Assembly: GCA_030867875.1 (NCBI GenBank) | Contig: JAOWCC010001634.1 | Span: 101,473,321 to 101,537,320 of the forward strand | Length of the DNA stretch: 64,000 bases | Reading direction: 5' to 3' | Origin: Actinernus sp. WN-2022 | Lineage: Eukaryota; Cnidaria; Anthozoa; Actiniaria; Actinernidae | Part shown: positions 55,201 through 64,000 of the stretch, in pieces | Layout of the letters: each line of letters begins with the position of its first letter | How positions within the stretch are numbered: the stretch's first letter is position 1 | Notes under the pieces: model-generated | Databases searched by the model: none | Seen by the model: the letters and a program-made list of their open reading frames with translations, nothing else | Told to the model about the DNA's origin: nothing | Program-made: the position numbers and the translations under genes

Positions 55201-56549
55201 TGTCTGAACGTGGACGAGCCCGTGCTTTAGACGATCTTTTGTTTTCGAAATATGGCATGACTCCAGGAAATGCTTCAAGAAGTGATTTACTAACGTATGC
55301 CGATTTTGAAGCAGTTTTCTCGATTGGAAATTTCTGCGTCCTGTTTTTTGATGCTCCTCGCTTTCATGGGCATGTAGAAATCTGGGTTCTATCACATCAT
55401 AAAACGTTGCTTTTCGAAAATGAGGTCAAAATATTTTCGTGTACGATCAACGAGAACGTGGATGCAGCCTATCATAAAATGAAGGTCAGAGAAGTTGTGA
55501 ACTGCGAAGACAGATCGCTAGACATTCCTGAAAGGTCTGCTGTTAACGATGATGACGCGGATGATACAGAGGAGCTGTTGTTGTCCCAAAGTAAAGGTAG
55601 CGAGACCACAGAAGAAGTCGAGAGTAGCAAAGGAAACCCTGAATCTGATATGAGGAATATATTTCTAAAGGGTGATTACACATACCCATTCGATACACTG
55701 ATTGATGGATTAGTACCATGGATACAACAAAACGTTACGCAGGAGGAGATTGTGATAATTCCTGATGGACCTCTGTTTAAGGTGCCATTTTCCATCCTGC
55801 GAGATCCTAAGACAGGGCTACTTCTGTCCGAATCAAAGCGTATTAGGTTTGCTCCGTCGCTAACTGCGTTGAAGTTGTTGCAAGAGTGTCCAGCGGATTA
55901 TCACAGCACGACAGGCGCACTGATTGTTGGAAATCCCCAAGTTGGTAAAGTAATGTTTCATGGTAAACAAACAAATATATCTTCTCTGCCATGTGCAGAG
56001 AAAGAAGCCAAGATGATTGGCAGGTTACTGGGAGTGCCACCGTTGCTAGGTCAACAAGCAACCAAGGAGGCGGTCAAGGAAAGGCTCAAGGAAGAAGTGG
56101 CTGTCATCCACATTGCAGCACACGGAAGCACAAGAGGAGAGATTGCATTGGCACCATGTGATTCAGCAGCAGCAAGGAGTATTCCAGAAGAGGAAGATTA
56201 CATGTTGACAATGAAGGAGGTACAAGAGATTGGTGTTCGCGCGCAACTGGTTGTCCTCAGCTGCTGTCACAGCGGTCGTGGTGAGATCAAAGCAGAGGGT
56301 GTGGTTGGGATGAGCCGAGCCTTTTTGGCGGCAGGAGCTCGAGCTGTCATAGCATCATTGTGGGCCATTGAGGATTGTGCTGCCATGGAATTCATGTCGA
56401 GATTGTATAAACATTTGAAGAATGGAGATAGTGCTGGTAGAAGCCTGCATCAAGCTATGAAAGAAATGAGAGAGATCGAGAAATACAGCCACCCATTCGA
56501 CTGGGCGCCTTTCTTTCTTATTGGTGACGACGTCACAATCACTGTATAG
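52269..56549 (+). CDS. TPR-repeat CHAT-domain protein (putative cysteine peptidase)
   Basis: An open frame of 1426 codons without introns. Residues about 14-905 hold roughly 22 TPR units of exactly 40 residues (120 nt), with core [20 protein letters not shown] and [19 protein letters not shown] linker with [20 protein letters not shown] is characteristic of TPR-CHAT proteins. An acidic segment ([12 protein letters not shown]) follows, then the CHAT domain: VIHIAAHGS with candidate His1285, VVLSCCHSG with candidate Cys1333, and [17 protein letters not shown] is a caspase-like clan CD fold. The dyad is intact, so activity is plausible; TPRs would bind a partner or regulate it. Bacterial TPR-CHAT proteases act in defence. 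The animal role is not established. The start ATGGAG has a good Kozak context (ACCATGG). ATTAAA at 56862 may serve polyadenylation. Confidence 0.93.
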   Translation: METSDKKCEKCEYWRSGNACYSLGKYQEAIQYYEKVLNIVIEIGDRKGEGCAYHRIANTYHSLGKYQEVIKYHEKHLNIAMEIGDRQGEGCSYGNLGSTYDSLGKYQEAIKYHEKHLNIAMEIGDRQGEGCSYGNLGSSYHSLGKYQEAIKYHERHVNIAMEIGNRKCEAAGSSNLGLACEALSKYQEAIKYYEKGLNIAIEIGDQQGEGSGYGKLGNTYHKLGKYQEAITYQEQGLNIAMEIGDGKGEGCGYGNLGNTYHSLGKYQEAIKYHEKHLNIAMEIGDRKGEGCGYGGLGSTYHSLGKYQEAIKYHEKGINIAMEIGDRQGEGCSYGNLGSTYDSLGKYQEAIKYYEKHLNIAMEIGDRQGEGCSYGNLGSTYDSLGKYQEAIKYHEKHLNIAMEIGDRKGEGCSYGNLGSTYHSLGKYQEAIKYHERHVNIAMEIGNRKCEAAGSSNLGLACEALSKYQEAIKYYEKGLNIAIEIGDQQGEGSGYGKLGNTYHKLGKYQEAITYQEQGLNIAMEIGDGKGEGCGYGNLGNTYHSLGKYQEAIKYHEKHLNIAMEIGDRQGEGCSYGNLGSTYHSLGKYQEAIKYYEKHLNITMEIGDREGEGCSYGNLGSTYDSLGKYQEAIKYYEKHLNIAMEIGDRQGEGCSYGSLGNTYHSLGKYQEAIKYHEKHLNIAMEIGNRKCEGGGYGGLGSTYHSLGKYQEAIKYHEKHLNIAMEIGDRQGEGCGYGGLGSTYHSLGKYQEAIKYFEKRVNIAIEIGDRQGEGSGYGNLGLACVALRKYQEAIKYFEKHLNIAIEIGDRQGEGSGYGDLGISYQSLGKYQEAIKYFEKRVNIAIEIGDRQGEGSGYGNLGISYQSLGKYQEAIKYHEKGINIAIEIGDRKGEGGRNLNLGILHKDLGLFYKETGCRDKHYDYMKKSKDYLKESVMCFEWLFSELQDNDEFKISIVDTYLSAYENLTRVLIETKELEEAVLVSERGRARALDDLLFSKYGMTPGNASRSDLLTYADFEAVFSIGNFCVLFFDAPRFHGHVEIWVLSHHKTLLFENEVKIFSCTINENVDAAYHKMKVREVVNCEDRSLDIPERSAVNDDDADDTEELLLSQSKGSETTEEVESSKGNPESDMRNIFLKGDYTYPFDTLIDGLVPWIQQNVTQEEIVIIPDGPLFKVPFSILRDPKTGLLLSESKRIRFAPSLTALKLLQECPADYHSTTGALIVGNPQVGKVMFHGKQTNISSLPCAEKEAKMIGRLLGVPPLLGQQATKEAVKERLKEEVAVIHIAAHGSTRGEIALAPCDSAAARSIPEEEDYMLTMKEVQEIGVRAQLVVLSCCHSGRGEIKAEGVVGMSRAFLAAGARAVIASLWAIEDCAAMEFMSRLYKHLKNGDSAGRSLHQAMKEMREIEKYSHPFDWAPFFLIGDDVTITV

Positions 56550-56867
56550 GATCATCTTCTGGTGTCGACTTTACGTTTCTTATTTTCTAAAATATGAGTG
56601 AGCTAAAGTTTGAACCCAGATAGACTTGAGGAATTCAGGTACTTAGCAACTGCTCAAATGTATTTGTTGGATGGGAAGGATGAGAAAATAACTGTGCACC
56701 CTAAAAAGAAATCGTAGTGTAAAATAATGTAGAAAACAATAATAATGTAGAAAACAATAATATCAACTCAGAGTTACAATATATCGATTATTTTATAATC
56801 GTTTTTCGATAATGCTGCATGTTTGACAATTAGTCAAATATATATATTTTGTGAGAAGCCGATTAAA

Positions 56868-57119
56868 AGTGTAGTTTTGTATAGAAATTGGCTTTGTTTA
56901 TAACACTAGGTGGCAACAGATACCTCGTATTTAGTGTTATAAGAATTGCGAAAGAGTAAGACAAATTATGGCATTGCCGGTATTGTACAAAGCGTTACGT
57001 AAATACCTTATATGGTAAATCTACGTCACAGTCGTATAAAAAAATAGTAATCCTAGGTTACAGTTGATCCACAATGCAGAAACATTTGGTCAAGATATTA
57101 ACTAGTTGAGACCATTTTG
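56868..57119. other. 3' flank of the TPR-CHAT gene
   Basis: Noncoding, AT-rich. No repeat or gene recognised. Confidence 0.4.
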
Positions 57120-57123
57120 TTAA

Positions 57124-57736
57124 AGTGCCACTACGACAGGAGCCCATTACCAGGAGCGTTCCTATGGCATGGGCTGGGGCCCTAGCACAGTAGTAGATGT
57201 GGCTTTATTTAGAGTTGCTGGTTTTCACTTGACGTCATAGCCGCCATGTTGTTCAGTGCCCTTAAACAATAGATTCCTCGTTAGCTTCTTTTGTTGGGGC
57301 ACCAACATGGCCGCCATACCCTTTGTCATCTCTGGGGATTGAGTGAAAACCAGGAATTCGAATAGCTTTCTCATTGGCTAAGACAGCATGGCCTTAGCAT
57401 GGCAAAACGCAATGGCTTGGAGGCATATTTCAACTAAAAACGTCTTCACGTACACAAGAAGAAAGTTATATATATCTTTGCGAGGTTGGCTACTTTTTAT
57501 GCACACTATTTCGCGCGACGTGGTTAAGTGTATGACATCACTTCCCCTGAATAATAGGAACGGCTTCCAGTAATGGCGGACAGGATTTTACCGGTAACTC
57601 TCCCAGAATTTTTTGTTTTAACTTGCCCATTTGGGAATATTTTTTTTACTATTTCGGATGTTTATAACACTGATTGACCTATTGGACACTGAAAGAGTGG
57701 CAAATTGAAATGGTACATTTTCGTCGTAGTGGCACT
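57124..57736. mobile_element. TTAA-flanked MITE (613 bp)
   Basis: AGTGCCACTACGAC and GTCGTAGTGGCACT ends, flanked by TTAA at 57120-57123 and 57737-57740. Shares the AGTGCCA terminus with 58775-59348. Confidence 0.78.
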
Positions 57737-57744
57737 TTAATGTT

Positions 57745-58710
57745 ATTGGTTTGTTTATAGTTACCTTGCCAATCACAAGTTTAGTTCTTCTCACACGAGG
57801 ATAAAGGCAAAGCCCAGAACAGGTGATTGCGACTTGTAAATAACGAACACAAAATACAAGTAAGCCTTTATGAAAGAAAGAAGATTAACATTTTCAATCA
57901 TCGTGCAGAATTGTATTCATTTCAATGAAAATGTTTTGTCTATTGATGTATCAAGCTTGCCAGTGAAGAATATTACTTAAAGCTGTGTCAGTTATCAACA
58001 GCTGACCTACAGGAGTTCAGTGAACATTTAAGCTTTACTTATTTCTCAGTAATTGATAAACGTTATCACAACCTGTAAATTATGTAAGAACACACTTACT
58101 CGCTCACTGAGAAGAACACGAGGATACAAATTGTTTGATGAGTGTGTTGATGTTCTTCTTTCTTGGCAGCCATTTTCCGTGGGGTTAAATTATCTTAAGC
58201 TGGTATGAATCTGTTTCTCGTTTACTCACTACAAGCAAAAGAAAGTGAACAAACGAGTGATGGATTTATATACGCCCGTTACCAATAAGGTTGTACTCGT
58301 GTTTATGATGTGCGAGGGATGAGCGACGGTACAGGGTTTGGCGTTTTAATAAGTGGATATAGATGACTCAGAATAATCAGTCAAGCTGGAAATCCGGTCA
58401 TTTTCACAATAACATGGAAGTCTGCGTTTTGGAGCTACCTTTTTCTCGTCAAACCGGTTCTGGAGCCGACGCAGCACATCCCATAATACCACACTCTTAA
58501 TTATTGGAGATTTTCAACTATTAAAAAAATACACTGGCTATGTCCTATGAGTACTACGTGACAATCGTTTCTGATGTAGTCTTTCTAGATTACTAATGAA
58601 TTGTCTCTCGGGCTACCCTTGCACAATACTTATGTACGAATCTGCCAGCTTATAATTATAGTAATAACACATCTTGTAAATCGCCGTGTGTGTACGCGAC
58701 CATGCATATG
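57745..58710. other. Noncoding stretch
   Basis: No exon, repeat or RNA gene recognised. Confidence 0.35.
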
Positions 58711-58712
58711 CT

Positions 58713-59464
58713 AAAGCTGGTTCACACTTGCGACATAAGCATGAGAACATACGCAAGCGCAGATTGTACTTTAAAGTGCCAATGACATGAAAAATTCGAT
58801 CCAATTTTTATTTCATTTTATTAAAATATAGGCTTCCCTTAGCCATTTTGTGCAATGATAAATCAATTTGGAGAGCGCGAACATAATTTTATTTCGTATC
58901 GAAGTCAGGCATAATTGCTAAAATTAGGCGACAATTTTTATGCCGTTAAAGATATGCTAATCACATGCGTGACGTCACTAGGTCCTACATTAATATTCAC
59001 AAAAGTAAAAATATGGCTGACTGCAAGGATTCTATTAGAACAATCGTCAAGGTTTCTCAAAGTATTACATATTTAACTTGAAAACTGGCCAAAAATGTAC
59101 TTATTTTGTAGTATTTATGGAGACGAATATAAATGCGCAGACCTAGTGACGTCACGCATGTGATTACCATATCTTTAACAGCAGAAAAATTGTCGCCTGA
59201 TTTTGGCAATTCTGCCTGACTTCGATACGAAAACAAAAATTTGTTCACGCTCTCCAAATTGATTTTTAATTGCACAAAATGAATAAGAGAAGCCTAGAAT
59301 TTAATAATAAAATAAAAACGGGATCGAATTTTTCATTTCATTGGCACTTTAAGGTTGGATGAATACTTTGCTCTACTCAAGTACAAAGGGGTTAACTAAC
59401 CATGAAGTACAATCTTCGCTTGCGTATGTTCTTATGCTAATGTCGCAAGTGTGAACCAGCCTTA
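58713..59464. mobile_element. MITE with GCTGGTTCACACTTGCGACA ends, occupied
   Basis: The left arm (to TTGTACTT at 58772) and right arm (59405-59464, CGCTTGCGTATGTTCTTATG) are inverted copies. The body is interrupted by the TTAA element at 58775. Confidence 0.8.
58775..59348. mobile_element. Nested TTAA-flanked MITE (574 bp)
   Basis: AGTGCCAATGACATGAAAAA and TTCATTTCATTGGCACT ends, TTAA on both sides (58771-58774 and 59349-59352). Long inner arms including GACGTCACTAGGTC and its complement. Confidence 0.82.
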
Positions 59465-59498
59465 AAACAGACAATCGACACACCTAACTTATATAAAC

Positions 59499-59965
59499 AA
59501 TAACCTACTTGCGATGTTGAAATAATAATACAATAACCTATTTGTGGCGTCGAAATATGTCCTGATATTTCGTCTGCGGACATTATCTAATCCGAGAAGA
59601 GAGCAGTTCGCGAGAGTGAAGCTAGAGGGAAACCGAGCTCCGAGGATCAGATAACGTCCAAGGACAAATATCAGGGCATATTTCGACGCCACAATGTAGG
59701 TTATTGTTGTTATCATCCTTCAAATATTTTCTTTGACGCGCACTTATACGCTGGCGGAGAAAATATCGGGTCACGTGACGCATTCAACCAATCGGGCGTG
59801 AAAGAAAATATTTGATGGGTTATAAGCAATATTTGTCCGCGGATATTATCTGATCAGAGAAAAGAACAGTTCCAGAGAAGCTCGAGGAGAGTTGTGAGTT
59901 TCGAGCAACAGATAATGTCCAAGGGCAAACAAAAGTCCATATTTGAACGACACAAAGTAGGTTAT
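59499..59965. mobile_element. Compound inverted-repeat element (AATAACCTA ends)
   Basis: CAATAACCTATTTGTGGCGT (about 59530) pairs with ACGCCACAATGTAGGTTATT-like sequence near 59687-59707. An outer CAATAACCTACTTGCGA pairs with CAAAGTAGGTTATTGCG near 59955, giving two nested members. Confidence 0.55.
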
Positions 59966-60738
59966 TGCGTTTATAAATCTACAAATACCGATTTTCTTTT
60001 ACGTCCATGCGCACGCTTCGCTCACAGGAAATGTATTTAATAATTATCCAGCGCGCAATATCGCCAGATATGAATAGCCGACGAGGGCCGAGCGGAGGCC
60101 CGAGTTGGCTAAAATCAGATATATTCCACAAGATCGAGCAGGATAGGTCCACCAGGTAGCTGTCATACATGGCAAAATATTGGGCTGGCAGGCGATCCAG
60201 CTGGTGTCCGGCGGTGCACCGGACTCCCCTCTAAGAGGAACAAAAGGTCATGTGCCGGCCAGGGTGCACTGTGTTCTGTTCTTGGCGGATAATTTCATTC
60301 TATAGTTCCTATTGATGACAGACTGCTGGCAATCAATCCCCATGTTGGAGGACACAACAAGAGAAACTAAAGAGGAATCTTTTGTCCAGTCTACTTCGGC
60401 GTTATCAATCCCAAAAGGCATAGCGTTCGTACTTTTCAATGGCCGGATGTTGATAATATTTTTCTAGACGCGTCACTCAAGTGTTACAATTGAGAGTTAC
60501 AAGCACTGCGTTTTACGGGAAACGTCAGATTTTGTTGAAGTTTTCTCAAATTAAAGTACTAAGTAGAAAATCGAAGCGAATCCCACATTCACCTTCACGC
60601 AGAACTGCAAGCAGAAAACGCGGGAAAATCGTGGTCGAGTGGTCCGCTTCTGCCATTCGCGGAAAGAGAAATCGCGAACATTAATCTCTCTAATGAAACG
60701 CTTACGCTAAGCATCGTTGTTGGAAGCCTTAGTCAATC

Positions 60739-60948
60739 TTAGATAGGAGTCTTACTCTCAAAATGAAGGAATTGCCATTTCACAGACCTTAGATTTTCAA
60801 TATTTCCCGGGATCCCTAGAGCAGCTGTCATACTTCCAGCCGCCACATTTACAGACAGTGAGAGTGAAAGTATCACCCAGTTTAGTCCAGTCATTTTACG
60901 CGAAAAATGAGGCCAACCCGGAACAAATTCCCACAGTAGAAATCTCAA
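60739..60948 (-). CDS. Possible first exon of a secreted protein
   Basis: The minus strand reads MTGLNWVILSLSLSVNVAAG followed by SMTAALGIPGNIENLR, a good signal-peptide pattern, before a weak donor (AAG|GTCTGT). No downstream exon is certain. A coding-like stretch (GIDNAEVDWTKDSSLVSLVV, 60248-60439) is a candidate. Low confidence. Confidence 0.3.
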   Translation of the reverse strand: MRFLLWEFVPGWPHFSRKMTGLNWVILSLSLSVNVAAGSMTAALGIPGNIENLRSVKWQFLHFESKTPI

Positions 60949-61394
60949 CGGATTTTAAATCTATAATCATCACTTAATAAGATATCAAAAGTCCCAAAAA
61001 GTCCCGACACGGGAACATCTCGGAAAAAAGGATTTATTCGGAGCATTTGGACACCGCATCTTTCGCGGCATGGAAACGAGGCTGACCTCAAAATGTTTAA
61101 ATGTTGACTCTTACTGCCACTCTTACTGCCACAAAAATATTTAAGATCAAGAATATAAAAATATAATATATTCCCTTTGTCCTTTTTATTTGTAAGTGGT
61201 AAAATATATAATTTTTTGTTGTTGTTGTTCAAAACGGTTCAGGCAAAATCGGAAATAAAAACGATTTTAAAATACACGGAGCCATAATTACTGACAGAAA
61301 AAATAGCGCGTTCGTTTGCAAGAATTCAAATCAGTTTTGAAAACAGCAAAACATTAACGGGATAGCAAGAATACGTGTACAATATATATTTTAT

Positions 61395-61565
61395 TTGGCG
61401 GGAAAACAGCAAGGTCATGTGTTTAGTAAAATGGCCGGCCGGCGAGCGCGAAATGTATCACACGGATATCAAGTTTCACTCTGCAGTACAGTAGCTGTCG
61501 TGTATGTTCTACATCAGATCTTCGCTAACAGAAATGAAACCTTGACTCATCGTTTTATTAACCAG
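61395..61565 (+). CDS. Exon 1 of the Cys/His-rich family gene
   Basis: 57 codons, ending THRFINQ at a perfect CAG|GTGAGT donor, phase 0. The second Met (MAGRRARNVS, 61431) follows AAA and precedes GG, a better initiation context. A mildly hydrophobic segment (CSTVAVVYVLHQIF) is present. Linking this exon to exon 2 rests on phase and distance only. Confidence 0.5.
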
Positions 61566-61938
61566 GTGAGTAAAATATTTTAGATTCTAGTTGCATGTTT
61601 ATTTGGGTACAAGTCTGCGCAACTCGGGGGACGGGGGATCGACAGACTTCAGCGAGATTGTCCGGGAGAACTTCGTTTATTATTCAGATCTGTTCACTAT
61701 CTGATCTTGGTTGCATTTTTCGCTTCTTAATTTTAGTTCTTTATTGTTTACATTCAATCAGTTAGGAGGATCGGGCATTGACTTTCATTCTTATTCGTAC
61801 AGCAATGTAGCGCGAAAAGACGGCTGACGGCAATTCAGGCTAAAGCAATGGAAATACATCGTGTCTGAGTCGAATGAATTTTTTATTGCTACCATGAAAC
61901 CTGGTTCTTTTCTTTAGCCGCGAGGGGACGCACCACGG

Positions 61939-62345
61939 GCGCGAGGGGGGGGGGGGGGGGGTACTCCAGGAGTAGGGGTGTGCCGCCCTGACCTTAAAAC
62001 CCTGACCCTATCCCAGACCTAAAAATGTACAAAATTGGCACCCTATAAAAGACCTAGAGCGGAAAATCCATACCCTATCCCAGACCGGTAGCTCTCAAAG
62101 CTTTCCGCCGTTAGCAAACTTGAACAGTGCTGTTGTAGGAGTTGAATTGTTTACTCAATTTGACAAGATTTGCGCACTTTGGAAAAGTCGAAGTCTGTAT
62201 ATATCGTCGCTGTACCTCCAAAAACGTACCCTATCCCAGACATAATTAGATACCCTATCACAGACTTTTTGACAAAAATGATACCCTATCCCACACTTCA
62301 GAGCGCAAAAAAAACATACCCTATCGGGCGGCACATACCCGTATA
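61939..62345. repeat. Poly-G headed dispersed repeat with ACCCTATCCCAGACC motif
   Basis: A run of about 18 G, then GGTACTCCAGGAGTAGGGGT, GTGCCGCCCTGACC, and six variants of ACCCTATCCCAGACC, ending near CGGGCGGCACATACCCGTAT. It occupies most of the first intron of the gene at 61395. Confidence 0.8.
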
Positions 62346-63654
62346 CCTTATATGAGGGAGACGCACAAATGTTCATTTGAATTATTTATGTATATTTTAT
62401 AGATCCATGGTATGGATTCAAATTGTTGCGCAATTTGCACAGAACAAATTGAAGCAGATGACGGGGTAACACTCACTAATAAAGGCAGCAATAGCATAAA
62501 CCAGGCGAGCGTGGAACGAGGAGATGTGATTGTTGTTACAGCGGGTGATACGGTCCATGAGCAATGCCGACGAGATTTTTGTCGTCCGAGTAATATAAAA
62601 AAAGCTAACAGGAAGAGGTCACACGAAGAGGTTGGCCACACCCAACGGTTACTCCGTTCGCAAGAGTTCGATTTCAAGACCGCCTGCTTTTACTGCGGGA
62701 AGTTAATCGTTGAGGAGGAAGAAAAGAGAATATCTAGAGCGGTGTACAAGGTGACATTGTTAGATGTACAGCAAGCCGTGCTAAGAGCGTGTGATGCGAG
62801 GGCCGATGACTGGGCCGAGGTGGTGCGCGCTAGGGTATTGCACGTCCATGATCTGCCAGCGGCTGATGCAATCTACCATCGTGCATGCAGCACCAACTTC
62901 AGAACAATGATGCAAATACCCAATCAATTTTTATCAACTCAGACATCCAGCAAGAAACGTAAAATCGGACGCCCTCAAGACGAGAACGCAGACGCAGCAT
63001 TTCGCAGAGTTATGTGCTACCTACAAGATAACGAAGATTAACAGTATCGGACTTAGTTGAAAAAATGCGGGAGTATTTGGGCGAGTCGGGCGATGCTGCG
63101 TATACCAACCGGTATATGAAGGTCAAGACTGAAGAGTATTTTGGCGAGAACATTATTATCACTAACATGCACGGAAGGGCCAATATAGTAACGCTGAGAA
63201 AGACCGCAGCATCCATTCTTCATGACTTTCACTTGAAGCAGAAGGTAAATCCTAATGATCCGGAGCAAGAGAAGCTTAATATTATCGAGACTAAATACCA
63301 TAGTTTGAGAGTCTTTTTGCAGGTGAGAGCAGTTATACGCATTTGATTATTGTTGTGTAACTTTCTTTTTATTTATTATATTATTGTTATTATTTTTCTA
63401 ATATTAGGTGAAGCAGTGGAAGTGTAAAGATAATGGGATGCTGATCGAAGATTGGGGCTGGAAGCTCAACTGATCGACCACCGGCACCTCAGAATTTGCT
63501 CAAGATGATTCGCTGCAATTGTGGCTCGACCATGCGGTGCAGCTGCCGGAAGCATGGGTTGGACTGCTCCCCGGCTTGTGGCCAGTGCCGTGGTACCGCG
63601 TGTACCAACATCAGCGCACAGCTCGAGGACAGTAGTGACGAAGAAAATGGGTAA

Positions 63655-64000
63655 AGCATGTGACAGCGGGTCCTGCGTTGTACTTTTTTACACAATGGCA
63701 GAAAGAACAGCAAAAAAAACAAAGCAATGTTTGTGGATAAACACGACTGGTCTTATGAAATATTTTGCAATTCGTCCGTTTACTCACGTGTTTTGGAGCT
63801 CACGTTAGAAACGATTAAAATCGCATATTTGCTGCCGTTAATGTGAACATTATAGCACTAAAACGAGTAAATAACGTGTATTGTATCATGATTTTATTGT
63901 ATCATTAAAATAAAACTAATTTTCGCTGAAATAAAGAGAGAAAAACGGCACTTCCGGTTTTAGCCTCGTTTTCATGTTGCAGCAAAGAGGCTCCTCCACG
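63655..64000. other. Downstream flank
   Basis: No gene recognised. An AATAAA (63933-63938) lies about 280 bp after the Cys-rich tail and is a possible polyadenylation signal. Inverted repeats not evident before the window ends. Confidence 0.35.

Larger units (their letters stand above)
61395..63654 (+). pseudogene. Multicopy Cys/His-rich family gene with frame breaks
   Basis: Three exons in phase 0: 61395-61565 (or from ATG 61431, which has better context), donor CAG|GTGAGT; 62403-63322, acceptor TTTTATAG; 63408 onward, acceptor AATATTAG. Exon 2 begins CCAICTEQI and VHEQCRRDFCRP, then CFYCGK and YHRACSTNFR, paired Cys/His sets suggesting zinc binding. Its frame stops at 63041 while homologous-looking text (LTVSDLVEKMREYLGES) resumes one frame over. 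A second break at 63471 precedes the Cys-rich tail (CNCG...CSCRKHGLDC...CGQCRG) that ends at 63654. I recall this architecture from repeated cnidarian genes of unknown function. It is likely a decaying copy. Confidence 0.65.

Overview
This is animal nuclear DNA, most likely from an anthozoan cnidarian (stony coral or relative). I base that on AT-rich, intron-rich genes with GT-AG junctions, tRNA-headed SINEs, LINE reverse-transcriptase debris, very many short inverted-repeat transposons (MITEs), a long TPR-CHAT protein, and a multicopy Cys-rich protein family I associate with cnidarians. There are no operons or bacterial signals. Most short open frames are chance.

Region 1 (about 4.0-27.4 kb, minus strand) is one roughly 23-kb gene rebuilt here from 13 exons whose splice sites and phases all agree. 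It encodes a signal peptide, an LRR N-cap, eight LRRs with one exon per repeat (seven of 72 nt, one of 75 nt, all phase 2), an LRR C-cap, two Ser/Thr/Pro-rich mucin-like exons, and a transmembrane segment with a short basic tail. The layout recalls a membrane receptor on a mucin stalk, comparable in architecture (not shown homologous) to platelet GPIb-alpha. Its introns hold MITEs, a 58-bp G-rich satellite that ends 8 nt from a splice donor, a GTT-type satellite, a hexanucleotide array and tRNA-derived SINEs. One MITE ends 16 nt from a splice acceptor.

Region 2 (27.4-37.2 kb) is intergenic and transposon-rich. It holds a broken LINE reverse transcriptase split by a foldback element with near-perfect arms of about 107 bp and by other insertions, a HIRAN-like fragment, a nested pair of MITEs with a visible TA target duplication, a hammerhead-like motif of the kind seen in Penelope-like elements, an unrecognised two-exon minus-strand gene (35.28-36.3 kb), and a second LINE 3' end.

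Region 3 (37.7-49.7 kb) is an old array of a complex repeat of about 2.5 kb. It has no convincing coding content and is interrupted by LINE, SINE and MITE copies. Two long inverted repeats follow (50.1-50.8 and 51.5-51.9 kb). The second carries a 9-bp target duplication and lies 0.4 kb upstream of the next gene.

Region 4 (52.27-56.55 kb, plus strand) is an uninterrupted 1426-codon gene with about 22 near-identical 40-residue TPRs followed by a CHAT peptidase domain with the His/Cys dyad present. A block of the array has recently been duplicated with an 840-nt offset.

Region 5 (56.6-64.0 kb) holds MITEs flanked by TTAA, then a plus-strand three-exon gene (61.4-63.65 kb) of a multicopy Cys/His-rich family that carries two frame breaks and is probably a decaying copy.
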